A DNA stretch of 64,000 nucleotides from Croceicoccus sp. (GTDB lineage: Bacteria > Pseudomonadota > Alphaproteobacteria > Sphingomonadales > Sphingomonadaceae), in the NCBI GenBank assembly GCA_002694745.1, contig NZMY01000016.1:124001-188000 (forward strand), read 5' to 3'. Position 1 is the first letter of the stretch, and each line of letters begins with the position of its first letter. A model generated the notes under the pieces. That model was not told the origin of the DNA. It was given only the letters and a program-made list of their open reading frames with translations, and made no database searches. Of this stretch, positions 37,380 to 46,954 are shown in pieces. Position numbers and translations under genes: made by a program.

Positions 37380-38597
37380 TCACGCCTTGCCGCCCGCCCC
37401 CGCCAGCCCGGTGCGCATGTCCATGCCGCTGGGGTGCTGGTAAAGCTGCAACCCGAATTCGGGCAGGATGGCGATCAGATGATCGAAGATGTCCGACTGG
37501 ATCGTCTCGTACTCGCCCCACACGGTCGTATCGGTAAAGCAATAGATTTCCAGCGGCAGCCCCTCCGGCTCGGGCGGTAGCTGGCGGACCATCACCGTCA
37601 TGTCGTCGCGCACGCGCGGATGCCGCTCCAGATAGGCGCCGACATAGGCCCGGAACGTGCCCATATTGGTCAAACGGCGGGCGTTGACGGGGCTGTCCCC
37701 TGCATTCTTCGCGTTCCATTGCGCCAATTCGGCCTGCTTGCCCTGAATATATTCGTCCAGGATGCGAAACCGGCGAATGTCCCGGCTTTCCTCGTCCGAC
37801 ATGAAGCGGATCGCGCTCTGGTCGATATGGATCGCACGCTTGATCCGGCGCCCGCCCGCCTCCTTCATCCCGCGCCAGTTGCGATAGCTTTCAGTGATGA
37901 TCTTGTAGGTCGGGATCGTCGTGATCGTCTTGTCGAAGTTCTGCACCTTGACCGTGTGCAGCGCGATGTCGATCACGTCGCCATCGGCGTTCATCGACGG
38001 CATCTCTATCCAGTCGCCCACGCGCAGCATGTCGTTCGACGCGATCTGGACCGATGCGACCAGCGACAGGATCGTGTCCTTGAACACCAGCAGCAGCACC
38101 GCCGCCATTGCCCCCAGCCCCGACAGCAACAAGAGGGGCGAGCGGTCCATCAGCGTCGCGATCGCGAGGATCACCGCCCCGGAATAGACCGCGATCTTTA
38201 CGACCTGCACATAGCCCTTGATCGGCCTGTTCTTCGCCTCGGGCCGGCGCGCGTAAAGCTCGTTTACATAGGACAACGCCCCGCTGATGGCGAAGGCGAT
38301 GAACACGACGATCAGCGCGTTGCAGACATTGTGGACGACGACAATGACCTTGGGCGGCAGGTTCGGCACGAGATTGATGCCATTCCCAATGATCAGCGCC
38401 GGAACGACATTCGCCAGCCGCGCCGCCGCCCTGTCCGCTGTCTTGGTCCGCCGGTCGAGGAACGGCGCGGCAAGGCGCAGCAGAACGCGCTTGATCAGGA
38501 AATTGACGATGACCGCCGTCAACGCCAGCAGGGCGAGGCCTATCGCCGACTGCGCCCAGAGCGGCTGTTCGTAGAAAAGCGTGGTAAGTTCGGACAT
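37380..38597 (-). CDS. Mechanosensitive ion channel, MscS family (YbdG-like)
   Basis: A 405-residue inner-membrane channel. Four to five hydrophobic segments lie in residues 1-170. The MscS pore and beta-domain region follows: LLLLSGLGAMAAVLLLVFKDTILSLVASVQIASNDMLRVGDWIEMP, then VQNFDKTITTIPTYKI. The order and the long C-terminal domain (SYRNWRGMKEAGGRRIKRAI, then RQLPPEPEGLPLEIYCFT) match YbdG-type miniature-conductance channels. It would release solutes under osmotic downshock. The ATG at 38597 begins directly before the first helix. Confidence 0.88.
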   Translation of the reverse strand: MSELTTLFYEQPLWAQSAIGLALLALTAVIVNFLIKRVLLRLAAPFLDRRTKTADRAAARLANVVPALIIGNGINLVPNLPPKVIVVVHNVCNALIVVFIAFAISGALSYVNELYARRPEAKNRPIKGYVQVVKIAVYSGAVILAIATLMDRSPLLLLSGLGAMAAVLLLVFKDTILSLVASVQIASNDMLRVGDWIEMPSMNADGDVIDIALHTVKVQNFDKTITTIPTYKIITESYRNWRGMKEAGGRRIKRAIHIDQSAIRFMSDEESRDIRRFRILDEYIQGKQAELAQWNAKNAGDSPVNARRLTNMGTFRAYVGAYLERHPRVRDDMTVMVRQLPPEPEGLPLEIYCFTDTTVWGEYETIQSDIFDHLIAILPEFGLQLYQHPSGMDMRTGLAGAGGKA

Positions 38598-38652
38598 GTC
38601 GGGGGCGGATGCCCGAAACACCCGCCCGCTTCAACCCGTGCGGTAGCGGCGC

Positions 38653-40557
38653 TTACTCTTCGACCGCTTCAATCCGGGCGAGCATCGTCTCCACCTCGAC
38701 CTGTCCGCCGACGCTGGCGGAAAGGTCGCGCACCGTTCCGTCGAAGGGTGCGGTCAGCGCGTGTTCCATCTTCATGGCTTCCAGCACCATCAGGCGCTGG
38801 CCCGTAGTAACGGTGTCCCCCTCGGCCACGTCGAGAGCGATGACCTTGCCCGGCATGGGGGCCAGGATCGCGCCATCGGCGGCCGAATGGTGGCCGGTGC
38901 CGTCTGGTCCACGAACCGAAAAACTATAAGTGTGTCCACGATCCGTAACGAAGATCTTCTGCTCCGCAGTCATGGTGGCGCAGACGCCGAAGGACGCCTC
39001 ATGATTCCGACTGTCGCCGGAGACAGCCTGGCCTCCTTCGTAAAGTGTAACCTCTTCTCTCACCGGGCTGTTCAAGCGGAATCCGAACAGACCAGATCGT
39101 AGTTGGCCCTCGGGCGTCCAAGCGCCTTCCCAGTCCAGTTGGTCCCGTCGAAACCGGCGCGCCGCCGCATCAATTGCAGTCCCTCCGGCCCTCTCAGCCG
39201 GAAGCAGCGCATCGCCTTTTCGCTCGATCAGCCCGGTATCCAGTTCCGCGTCGCGAAATTCGGGAATGTCCAGACATTCGAAGAGGAATCCCTGATTAGT
39301 CCGCAACGGAGCGACGTAACTATTGTCTAATGCGTTGAGCATAATGTCGATCGCATCGGCGCGACCCTCACCATGAACCACGATTTTGGCGATCATCGGA
39401 TCGTAATGAGGGCTGACAATATCTCCTTGTTCTACGCCCGTTTCGATGCGGACACGGTGGTCCAGTTCCATGTCTCCAATACGCCCCGGGCTAGGCAAAA
39501 ACCCCTTCGCCGGATCCTCCGCATAAAGCCGCGCCTCGATCGCCCAGCCGTTGATCGACAGCTCGTCCTGCTTCAGCGGGATCGGCTCGCCGCTCGCAAC
39601 GCGGAGCTGCCATTCAACCAGATCGACGCCGGTGATTTCCTCGGTCACCGGATGTTCGACCTGCAGCCGCGTGTTCATTTCCATGAAGAAGATGCGGTCG
39701 GCGCGTAGGCCCTCGGACGCGTCGGCGATGAACTCGATGGTGCCCGCGCCTTCGTAATCCACTGCCTTGGCAGCGCGGACGGCGGCGGCGCAGATCGCTT
39801 CGCGCGTGTCCGGATCCATGCCGGGCGCGGGCGCTTCCTCGATCACCTTCTGGTGGCGGCGCTGCAGAGAGCAGTCGCGTTCGAACAGATGGACCACATT
39901 GCCGTGGCTGTCGCCGAACACCTGCACCTCGATATGACGCGGCGAAGTGATCCATTTCTCCAGCAGCACCTCGTCGTTGGAAAAGCTGGCCTTGGCCTCG
40001 CGCCGGCAGCTTTCCAGCGCGGCGGCGAAATCGGCGGGCGCGTCCACCTTTCGCATGCCCTTGCCGCCGCCGCCCGCGACGGCCTTGATCAGCACGGGAT
40101 AGCCGATCTTGTCCGCTTCGGCCGACAGGCGCTCGACCGACTGGTCCTCGCCCTCATAGCCCGGCGTGACCGGCACGCCCGCTTCGCGCATCAGCTTCTT
40201 CGCCGCGTCCTTCAGGCCCATGGCACTGATGCTGGCGGGCTTGGGTCCGACCCAGATCAGACCCGCATCGATCACCGACTGCGCGAAAGCGGCGTTCTCG
40301 GACAGGAAGCCATAGCCGGGATGTATCGCCTCGGCCCCTGTCTGCTTCACGGCGGCAATGATCTTTTCGCCGACCAGATAGCTTTCGGCGGCAGGCGACG
40401 GGCCGATATGCACCGCCTCGTCCGCCATGCGCACGTGCAGTGCCTTGGCATCCGCGTCGGAATAGACCGCGACCGTGGCGACACCCAACTCGCGCGCAGT
40501 GCGGATGATGCGGCAGGCAATCTCGCCGCGATTGGCGATCAGCAGTTTCGAGATCAT
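38653..40557 (-). CDS. mccA: Methylcrotonyl-CoA carboxylase biotin-carboxylase/biotin-carrier subunit
   Basis: A 634-residue alpha subunit. The biotin carboxylase part (1-450) has LLIANRGEIACRI, GYGFLSENAAFA, KAVAGGGGKGMRKV and EMNTRLQVEHPVTE. The C-terminal biotin-carrier domain has EAMKMEH with the biotinylated Lys596. Its place behind ivd and mccB in leucine degradation decides for methylcrotonyl-CoA over propionyl-CoA. The start overlaps the stop of the NTF2-like gene (ATGA). Inside the gene, about 39,240-39,480 is near 52% GC, against near 70% at either end, and uses less GC-biased codons. Confidence 0.88.
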   Translation of the reverse strand: MISKLLIANRGEIACRIIRTARELGVATVAVYSDADAKALHVRMADEAVHIGPSPAAESYLVGEKIIAAVKQTGAEAIHPGYGFLSENAAFAQSVIDAGLIWVGPKPASISAMGLKDAAKKLMREAGVPVTPGYEGEDQSVERLSAEADKIGYPVLIKAVAGGGGKGMRKVDAPADFAAALESCRREAKASFSNDEVLLEKWITSPRHIEVQVFGDSHGNVVHLFERDCSLQRRHQKVIEEAPAPGMDPDTREAICAAAVRAAKAVDYEGAGTIEFIADASEGLRADRIFFMEMNTRLQVEHPVTEEITGVDLVEWQLRVASGEPIPLKQDELSINGWAIEARLYAEDPAKGFLPSPGRIGDMELDHRVRIETGVEQGDIVSPHYDPMIAKIVVHGEGRADAIDIMLNALDNSYVAPLRTNQGFLFECLDIPEFRDAELDTGLIERKGDALLPAERAGGTAIDAAARRFRRDQLDWEGAWTPEGQLRSGLFGFRLNSPVREEVTLYEGGQAVSGDSRNHEASFGVCATMTAEQKIFVTDRGHTYSFSVRGPDGTGHHSAADGAILAPMPGKVIALDVAEGDTVTTGQRLMVLEAMKMEHALTAPFDGTVRDLSASVGGQVEVETMLARIEAVEE

Positions 40558-41045
40558 TCGGGGCTCTCCGGCGCGCCCAGTTCGGCGCAGCGTTCGGTGG
40601 GTTCGACCGTGTAGGACATGTTGGTGACGCGCCACGCGCCTTCGCTGCGCGACAGCGATATGGAATCGATCCCGCAATGGGATTTCTCGCCATCGATCCA
40701 GAACGCATAGGGCACCCAGACATGCGCCATGTCGCCGCGCTGAAACACAGTGGGAATGCCCATCTTCTCGGTCAGCCGGTGCTCGTCCGGTCCTTCGCGG
40801 TCCGTCATGATCGCGTTCGATCGTACGATCAGCTTGGGATCCGCGGGATCCATCAGATTGTGGATGAAGATCGTGCCTTCAGGCGCCAGCACTTCGCGAA
40901 AGCCTTCCCCATCGGCGGTGCCAAGCCTGTCGAACAGCGCGTTGATGGTGGCCAGAATGGCGGTGCGATCGTCGCCTTCCATCGGCGGCGGCACGGAAGC
41001 GGTCGCGGACAGGACAAGGGCGGAAGCAAACAGCGCAAGCGTCAT
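40554..41045 (-). CDS. Exported NTF2/SnoaL-like protein
   Basis: A 163-residue protein with a signal peptide (LALFASALVLSATAS). Its NTF2/SnoaL-like pattern reads AILATINALFDRLGTADGEGF, then EVLAPEGTIFIHN, FQRGDMAHVWVPYAFW and SRSEGAWRVTNMSYT, typical of DUF4440-type domains. No catalytic site is assignable. ATG at 41045 was preferred over an overlapping GTG because AGGA lies ten bases upstream. It is wedged between mccB and mccA with overlaps on one side, so it is transcribed with the leucine operon despite being exported. Confidence 0.75.
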   Translation of the reverse strand: MTLALFASALVLSATASVPPPMEGDDRTAILATINALFDRLGTADGEGFREVLAPEGTIFIHNLMDPADPKLIVRSNAIMTDREGPDEHRLTEKMGIPTVFQRGDMAHVWVPYAFWIDGEKSHCGIDSISLSRSEGAWRVTNMSYTVEPTERCAELGAPESPE

Positions 41046-41050
41046 GGCGA

Positions 41051-42658
41051 TCACATCCTGAAAATGCCGAACGCAGCACGCTCGGTAATGGGCGCCTCAA
41101 GCGAGGCGGCAAGCGCCAGGCCCAGCACATCGCGGGTCTGCGCAGGGTCGATCACGCCGTCGTCCCACAGGCGGGCGGTGGCGTAATAGGGATTGCCCTC
41201 GTCCTCGTATTTCTGGCGGATCGGGGCCTTGAACGCCTCGGCGTCCTCCTCGCTCCAGTTCGAGGCATCGCGGTGGACCGTGGCGAGCACGCTGGCGGCC
41301 TGCTCGCCGCCCATCACGCTGATGCGCGCATTGGGCCAGGTGAACATGAACCGCGGGGAATAGGCGCGTCCGCACATGCCATAATTGCCCGCGCCGAAAC
41401 TGCCGCCGATCACCACGGTGATCTTGGGCACCTGCGCGGTGGCGACGGCGGTGACCAGCTTTGCGCCATGTTTGGCGATGCCCTCCGCCTCATACTTGCC
41501 GCCGACCATGAAGCCCGAGATATTCTGCAGGAACAGCAACGGGATGCGGCGCTGGCAGGCCAGTTCGATGAAATGCGCGCCCTTTTGCGCGCTTTCGCTG
41601 AACAGCACGCCATTGTTGGCAAGGATCGCGACCGGCATGCCCCAGATATGCGCGAAGCCGCAGACCAGCGTGTTGCCATAAAGCGGCTTGAATTCGTGAA
41701 ACTCGCTACCGTCGACCAGCCGCGCGATCACCTCGTGCACGTCATAGGGCGCGCGCACGTCGTCCGGGATGATCGAATAGAGATCCTCGGCGTCGAACCT
41801 GGGCGGGCGGGGGTCGCGGATATCGATTTCCTTCGCCGCGCCGGTGTTCGCGCCCAGATGGCTGACGATGTCACGCACGATGGTCAGCGCATGCTCGTCG
41901 TTTTCGGCCAGATGGTCGACTACGCCCGATTTGCGCGCATGCAGGTCTCCGCCGCCCAGATCCTCGTCGCTGATGACCTCACCCGTGGCGGCCTTCACCA
42001 GCGGCGGACCCGCCAGAAAGATCGTGCCCTGTTCGCGCACGATTACGGTCTCGTCACTCATTGCGGGCACATAGGCACCGCCCGCGGTGCAGCTTCCCAT
42101 CACGCAGGCGATCTGGGGAATGCCCATGCCGCTCATGTTCGCCTGGTTATAGAAGATGCGGCCGAAATGGTCGCGGTCGGGAAACACCTCGGCCTGATAG
42201 GGCAGGTTCGCGCCGCCGCTGTCGACCAGATAGATGCACGGCAGCCGGTTTTCCCGGGCGATTTCCTGCGCGCGCAGGTGCTTTTTCACCGTTATCGGGT
42301 AATAGGACCCGCCCTTCACGGTCGGATCATTGGCGGCGATCATCACCTGCCGACCGGAGACGCGCCCGATCCCCGCGATCATCGACGCGCCGCTGACATC
42401 GGCCTCATACATGCCGTTTGCGGCCAGCTGCCCGATCTCGAGGAAGGGCGAACCGGGATCGAGCAGTCGCTCCACCCTGTCGCGGGGAAGCAGCTTGCCG
42501 CGCGCCACATGGCGTTCGCGGTGCCTTTCGGACCCGCCCAGCGCGGCCTGCGCCACCTTGGCGCGCAAGTCCTCGGCCAGAGCCCGGTTATGCGCCGCGC
42601 GTTGCTTCGCCTCGGGGCTTTCGCGATCCAGTTTCGATGTCAGAACCGGCGCAGTCAT
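41051..42658 (-). CDS. mccB: Methylcrotonyl-CoA carboxylase carboxyltransferase subunit
   Basis: A 535-residue beta subunit that transfers CO2 from carboxybiotin to 3-methylcrotonyl-CoA in leucine catabolism. Blocks are [68 protein letters not shown] and [14 protein letters not shown], and in the C-terminal half [20 protein letters not shown]. These distinguish MccB from PccB. The ATG at 42658 fits the family start. The mccA gene lies after the NTF2-like gene downstream. Confidence 0.92.
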   Translation of the reverse strand: MTAPVLTSKLDRESPEAKQRAAHNRALAEDLRAKVAQAALGGSERHRERHVARGKLLPRDRVERLLDPGSPFLEIGQLAANGMYEADVSGASMIAGIGRVSGRQVMIAANDPTVKGGSYYPITVKKHLRAQEIARENRLPCIYLVDSGGANLPYQAEVFPDRDHFGRIFYNQANMSGMGIPQIACVMGSCTAGGAYVPAMSDETVIVREQGTIFLAGPPLVKAATGEVISDEDLGGGDLHARKSGVVDHLAENDEHALTIVRDIVSHLGANTGAAKEIDIRDPRPPRFDAEDLYSIIPDDVRAPYDVHEVIARLVDGSEFHEFKPLYGNTLVCGFAHIWGMPVAILANNGVLFSESAQKGAHFIELACQRRIPLLFLQNISGFMVGGKYEAEGIAKHGAKLVTAVATAQVPKITVVIGGSFGAGNYGMCGRAYSPRFMFTWPNARISVMGGEQAASVLATVHRDASNWSEEDAEAFKAPIRQKYEDEGNPYYATARLWDDGVIDPAQTRDVLGLALAASLEAPITERAAFGIFRM

Positions 42659-42664
42659 TCGGCA

Positions 42665-42952
42665 TTACTCTCCCTTGGCATGCTCTGCTTTTTCATTATC
42701 CGGGCCTCCGGCAATCAGATAGCGATAGACGCCCACCACATTGATCGCGAGCAGGCCGATATTCTGCCAGCCGATCCCCACGCCCTCGTCATTCAGGAAC
42801 CCCCAGGCGATCAGCGCGATCGAGCTCGTTACGAAGATCACGAACGCCCAGCCCGTCAGCCGCACGCCGAGGTTGAGCGAAACGAGGAAAGCGGCGAGCA
42901 GGGCGGCAGCCGCCCCATAATATTGCAAAGCGTTAAGGACGGTTTCGCTCAT
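42665..42952 (-). CDS. Small membrane protein in the leucine-degradation operon
   Basis: A 95-residue protein with three hydrophobic segments (about 10-32, 36-53 and 62-82), separated by short loops; the last carries GWQNIGLLAINVVGVYRYL. The C-terminal tail is charged. The family is not recognised with confidence. It sits six bases from mccB and ten from ivd, in the same direction, so it belongs to their transcript. A link to leucine catabolism is only contextual. Confidence 0.7.
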   Translation of the reverse strand: MSETVLNALQYYGAAAALLAAFLVSLNLGVRLTGWAFVIFVTSSIALIAWGFLNDEGVGIGWQNIGLLAINVVGVYRYLIAGGPDNEKAEHAKGE

Positions 42953-42962
42953 GAGATATCCT

Positions 42963-44129
42963 TCAATTGCCGGTCTTGAGTAGCTCCCGCCCAATCAACA
43001 TCCGGCGTATCTCATTGGTGCCCGCGCCGATGTCCAAAAGTTTCGCATCGCGTAGATATCGCTCTACCGGCCAGTCGAGCGTGTAGCCCGCGCCGCCCAG
43101 TGCCTGAACCGCCTCGTTCGCGGTGCGGAACGCGTTTTCGCTGGCCAGCAGGATCGTGCCGGCCGCATCGAAGCGGGTAGTCTGTCCTGCATCGCATGCC
43201 TTGGCGACAAGATAGGAGTAGGACCGCGCCGACTGCAGCGCGACATACATGTCGGCCAGCTTTGCCTGCATCAACTGGAACGATCCGATCGGTTTCCCGA
43301 ACTGCTGGCGCTCCTGCAGATAGGGGATCACCGTATCGAGACAGGCCTGCATGATACCAAGCTGCACGCCCGACAGCACCACGCGTTCATAGTCGAGGCC
43401 GCTCATCAGAACTTTGACGCCTTCGCCGATGCCCGCCATCACGTTTTCATCGGGCACGAAGCAATCGTCGAACACCAGTTCCGCCGTGGGGGAGCCGCGC
43501 ATGCCCAGCTTCTCGATCTTCTGCCCGATCGAAAACCCGTCGAAATCCTTTTCGATCAGGAAAGTCGTGATGCCCCGCGGACCTGCATCCGGCTCGGTCT
43601 TGGCATAGACGACCAGAACGTCGGCATAGAGGGCATTGGTAATCCAGAACTTGGTGCCGTTCAGCTTCCAGCCGCCATCGACCTTGTCGGCGCGCAGCTT
43701 CATCGACACAACGTCGCTGCCGGCACCCGCCTCGCTCATCGCAAGGCTGCCGACGTGCTCGCCGCTGACCAGCTTGAGCAGATATTTGTCCTTTTGCGCG
43801 TCCGAAGCCCAGCGATGGATCTGGTTCACGCACAGGTTCGAATGCGCGCCATAGGACAGGCCGACAGAGGCACTGGCCCGCGACACTTCCTCGACCGCGA
43901 TCAGATGCTCGAGATAGCCGAGGCCCAGCCCGCCCCATTGCTCGCCCACGGTGATGCCGTGCAGGCCAAGTTCGCCCATGGGCTGCCACAAATCGCGCGG
44001 AAATGCGTCTTCACGGTCGATCTGGGCGGCACGGGGCTGGATCTGCTCGTCCGCAAAGCGCGACACGGTGTCGCGGATCATGTCGGCGGTCTCGCCTAGG
44101 GCGAAATCGAAATCGGGAGTGGCGCGCAT
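42963..44129 (-). CDS. ivd: Isovaleryl-CoA dehydrogenase
   Basis: FAD enzyme oxidising isovaleryl-CoA to 3-methylcrotonyl-CoA, the substrate of the carboxylase encoded downstream. It has 388 residues. The acyl-CoA dehydrogenase blocks LAMSEAGAGSDVVSM and KFWITNA are present. LDYERVVLSG provides Glu248 at the position used as catalytic base specifically in isovaleryl-CoA dehydrogenases, while the usual later Glu is Asp in GGAGYTLDWPVERYLRD. This supports the specific call. It is the first gene of the operon. Confidence 0.92.
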   Translation of the reverse strand: MRATPDFDFALGETADMIRDTVSRFADEQIQPRAAQIDREDAFPRDLWQPMGELGLHGITVGEQWGGLGLGYLEHLIAVEEVSRASASVGLSYGAHSNLCVNQIHRWASDAQKDKYLLKLVSGEHVGSLAMSEAGAGSDVVSMKLRADKVDGGWKLNGTKFWITNALYADVLVVYAKTEPDAGPRGITTFLIEKDFDGFSIGQKIEKLGMRGSPTAELVFDDCFVPDENVMAGIGEGVKVLMSGLDYERVVLSGVQLGIMQACLDTVIPYLQERQQFGKPIGSFQLMQAKLADMYVALQSARSYSYLVAKACDAGQTTRFDAAGTILLASENAFRTANEAVQALGGAGYTLDWPVERYLRDAKLLDIGAGTNEIRRMLIGRELLKTGN

Positions 44130-44600
44130 GGAATCCTCTTTTCGCCCCGCTCTGCGATCGGCAAGGCTGTTGGACGTCCCGTAGGGTGAGACAGGGGAAG
44201 GTTTCAAGCCGGAATCGCCTAAGACGCGACAAGCGCCGGCTCGAACCGGCCCCCGGCTTGCTGCAATGCTGCAGGATTATGGTTAACGGCAGGCGTTTCA
44301 GCGCCGTCACTGCCCCCAAACTTCCGCCCCATGGCGGCAAATTAGGGTTAATCGGGAACCTTCAGACGTTTGCAGTCGTCTCAAGGGTTGATATTCGGCA
44401 TATATTGCATTGCAACAAACGTCTTGCGCTGCAATATTCCCTGCTTGAACGATACTGCGGATTCAGGCTTTTCCGATGGTGATGCAAAATCGTCATCCTG
44501 GCTAGTTTTCGGGGCGGCTTACCGCGAGTTTGCATGTCCACCGCCGTGATGCGCTGGAACATTGCGAAAGGTTGTTTCACGATGTCGAAATGGAAATCCC
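44130..44600 (+). other. Intergenic region between ivd and the polysaccharide locus
   Basis: 471 bp between divergent genes. It should hold the promoters of both the leucine operon and the initiating sugar transferase, but I cannot place a convincing -35/-10 pair. A short hairpin CCGCC-CCAT-GGCGG lies near 44,321-44,334. Its right half is AT-richer than the flanking genes. Confidence 0.5.
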
Positions 44601-46076
44601 ATGACGACCGATGTTGGGCAGCACATCGTTGAAGTGGCTACGGTTAACCGCCTCGACGTGCGTGCGCCTGACGGAGAAGCCAGCGCGATGAACACCCATG
44701 TGGAGATAGCGAACTGGCGGGGAAAGGCGATCCGCCCGTTCGCCCCTTCGCTTGAGCGGCTGCGATTGCAGACCTACGCGCTTATGTTCATCTGCGACTT
44801 GGCGATCATCATGGTTTCGTTCATGATCTCTGGTGCGGTGAGATCCGATAATTTCCTGCTTCCCACCGCGATGCGCCAGGCTCTGCTGCTTATGCCCATG
44901 TTCGCGGTGCTGGCACTTTATAATCGAACCTATTCGGCGCGATCGCTAACCCGCGCCAGTTTTGCCATCTCACGTGTTATTTCGGCCATTATTCTTGCCA
45001 CCGGTCTGCTCCTCTTTGTGACGTTCTATGCAAAGATATCGGAAGATTTCTCGCGCATCGCTTTTACCGTCGGTACCGCTTTATCGGTTCTGCTGATGTC
45101 AGCGCTGCGCATATTCGTCGTGCGGTATGTCAGGAACAATTGGGGCCCCGGTGCACAGAATGTCCTTATCGTCGATGATGGCGGACCTGCCGTGAACGCA
45201 TCGAATGCCTATTCTGTCAATGTCGGCGACAACCGCCTGGATATTCGTTTCGACAATCCCCGCGCCCTGGATCGCCTAGGCCGTTATATCGAGAATATGG
45301 ACCGGGTTATCGTCAGTTGCCCAATGGAAAAGCGCAAGCACTGGGCCTTTTTCCTGCGTGCGGCGGGGATCGACGGCGAAGTCGTAACCGAGGTTGGGCG
45401 GGAGCTTGGCGCCATCGGACTGCGTCGTCACAAGAATTTCACGTCGATGATCGTATCCGCGCGGCCACTTTCGCTGCGCAACCGGGCGATCAAGCGCATC
45501 ATCGATTTCAGTTTTGCCGCTATTGCCCTGCTCCTGCTTTCTCCGTTGCTTCTGCTGGTCGCACTTCTCATCAAGGTGCAGGATGGAGGCCCGATTTTCT
45601 TCATTCAGCGGCGGATGGGACGCGGAAATCGGTTTTTCCGAATGTACAAGTTCCGTTCGATGCGAGTAGCGGAGGCCGACGCCAATGGAGTGCAATCGGT
45701 CTCGCGCGATGACGAACGGATCACGCGTGTTGGTCGGCTAATACGCCAAACAAGCATCGACGAACTTCCGCAGTTGTGGAACGTCATGCTAGGCGACATG
45801 TCGATTGTGGGCCCTAGACCGCACGCGCTTGGGTCGCAGGCCGGTGACAAGCTATTTTGGGAGATCGATGCACGGTACTGGCACCGGCATTCGCTGCGTC
45901 CAGGGTTGACTGGGCTTGCGCAGGTCCGTGGCTATCGCGGCGCTACCGTTTGTGAGCTGGATCTGTCCAGACGGCTACAAGCTGATCTCGAATATATAGC
46001 TCGCTGGACCCCTTGGACCGATATTTACATCATGTTTCTGACATTTCGTGTTCTCATTCATGATAAAGCATTCTGA
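44601..46076 (+). CDS. Polyprenyl-phosphate sugar-1-phosphate transferase (initiating)
   Basis: Starts repeat-unit synthesis by moving a sugar-1-phosphate from a UDP-sugar to undecaprenyl phosphate at the inner membrane. It has 491 residues from the ATG at 44601. Four membrane helices (about 40-160) and a Rossmann-like part (VLIVDDGGPAV) precede a fifth helix (DFSFAAIALLLLSPLLLLVALLI). The catalytic bacterial sugar transferase domain then has FFIQRRMGRGNRFFRMYKFRSM, SIDELPQLWNVMLGDMSIVGPRP and LRPGLTGLAQVRG. An ATG at 44688 with GGAGAA upstream is an equally good start. It opens the polysaccharide locus. Confidence 0.9.
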   Translation: MTTDVGQHIVEVATVNRLDVRAPDGEASAMNTHVEIANWRGKAIRPFAPSLERLRLQTYALMFICDLAIIMVSFMISGAVRSDNFLLPTAMRQALLLMPMFAVLALYNRTYSARSLTRASFAISRVISAIILATGLLLFVTFYAKISEDFSRIAFTVGTALSVLLMSALRIFVVRYVRNNWGPGAQNVLIVDDGGPAVNASNAYSVNVGDNRLDIRFDNPRALDRLGRYIENMDRVIVSCPMEKRKHWAFFLRAAGIDGEVVTEVGRELGAIGLRRHKNFTSMIVSARPLSLRNRAIKRIIDFSFAAIALLLLSPLLLLVALLIKVQDGGPIFFIQRRMGRGNRFFRMYKFRSMRVAEADANGVQSVSRDDERITRVGRLIRQTSIDELPQLWNVMLGDMSIVGPRPHALGSQAGDKLFWEIDARYWHRHSLRPGLTGLAQVRGYRGATVCELDLSRRLQADLEYIARWTPWTDIYIMFLTFRVLIHDKAF

Positions 46077-46954
46077 TTCGTCCGTGTGGAACCAGACCGC
46101 AATCACAAGTACTCACATCGAAAAGCAATGGCTGTTTCTGACCGGGTTGAGACCAATGGTTTGGGAGCTAGCAGTTCTGTGAGAGGTTGGCCGTCAGAAG
46201 TGTTTGGATTTGTGAATCGTTATTTGTGTTAAACCGCCATTTAAAAGGTAAGGCATGCTATTTGTGGAATTTTTGGCTTCGGAATGAACCATATTCACCA
46301 GTCCGGCTTTAGGAATTTCCCATGCTTTATTTGATGAGGTTCATTGGCGAGGCAGCTGTCACACGCCTGCCGGTCGCATTCCGGGCGGACATGACGGAGT
46401 AGCCCTTGAATGGCTGCACTTAAAGTCATGTGGTCACGACGCGCAACTATGGCGCGATGATAGTCTACTGTGCATCGGCGTCAGCCACTCTAAAGGTTTC
46501 ATCTCCGATCGAAGACGCGAGGAAAGAACGTTAGGTCACGGCTGGCGTTGTCGACGTGCTTGGCCTGGGCATGACAGGAGGGTGCAGCAGGAAATTCCGC
46601 CTGCGGTGGCATATGCCACCGACAAGTCTCCAGAGGAGATCAAAGATGAGCGGGGGAGCATGTTCCGACAAAACAAGAGAATCCGCGATAAGCGGGTAGG
46701 AGAGACTGACACCGCTATTTTTGGAGTGCTAGTCTGGAGCGATTAACCGCCGCTGCGGCAGCCGACGCGGTCTGCTCGCTCCGCAAGGATTATCCCAGGC
46801 ATGCCAATTCTGTCATTCCGTTTGCCCGATATTTCTTTTGAAAGCTTCAAGTTAAGCCTCTAGATACTGCCTGCAGGATTCACGTTAATCGGTTCGGAGA
46901 CGGCTTCATCATGCAGAGTGTCGGCTAAATGGTGCGCGCTTTGGAAATGCTAAA
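46077..46954 (+). other. Long AT-richer stretch without a clear gene
   Basis: 878 bp between two polysaccharide genes. One 60 bp line I counted (46,201-46,260) is 35% GC. On the plus strand a frame is open from 46288 to the TAA at 46746 (152 codons) but has no ATG, GTG or TTG until GTG at 46582. A perfect 16 bp palindrome lies at 46605-46620. The translation resembles no family I know. It is probably a decayed gene or a long leader. Confidence 0.55.
46605..46620. promoter_or_regulatory. Perfect 16 bp palindrome
   Basis: GGTGGCATATGCCACC is fully symmetric with no spacer, about 335 bp upstream of the first GT2 start. It fits a dimeric regulator operator in the long non-coding region. A protein cannot be named. 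Confidence 0.35.

Noticed and set aside
46646-46699. A 17-residue plus-strand peptide with a good AGAGGAG site
   Set aside because: Too short, no conservation can be shown and it lies out of frame inside the 152-codon open stretch.
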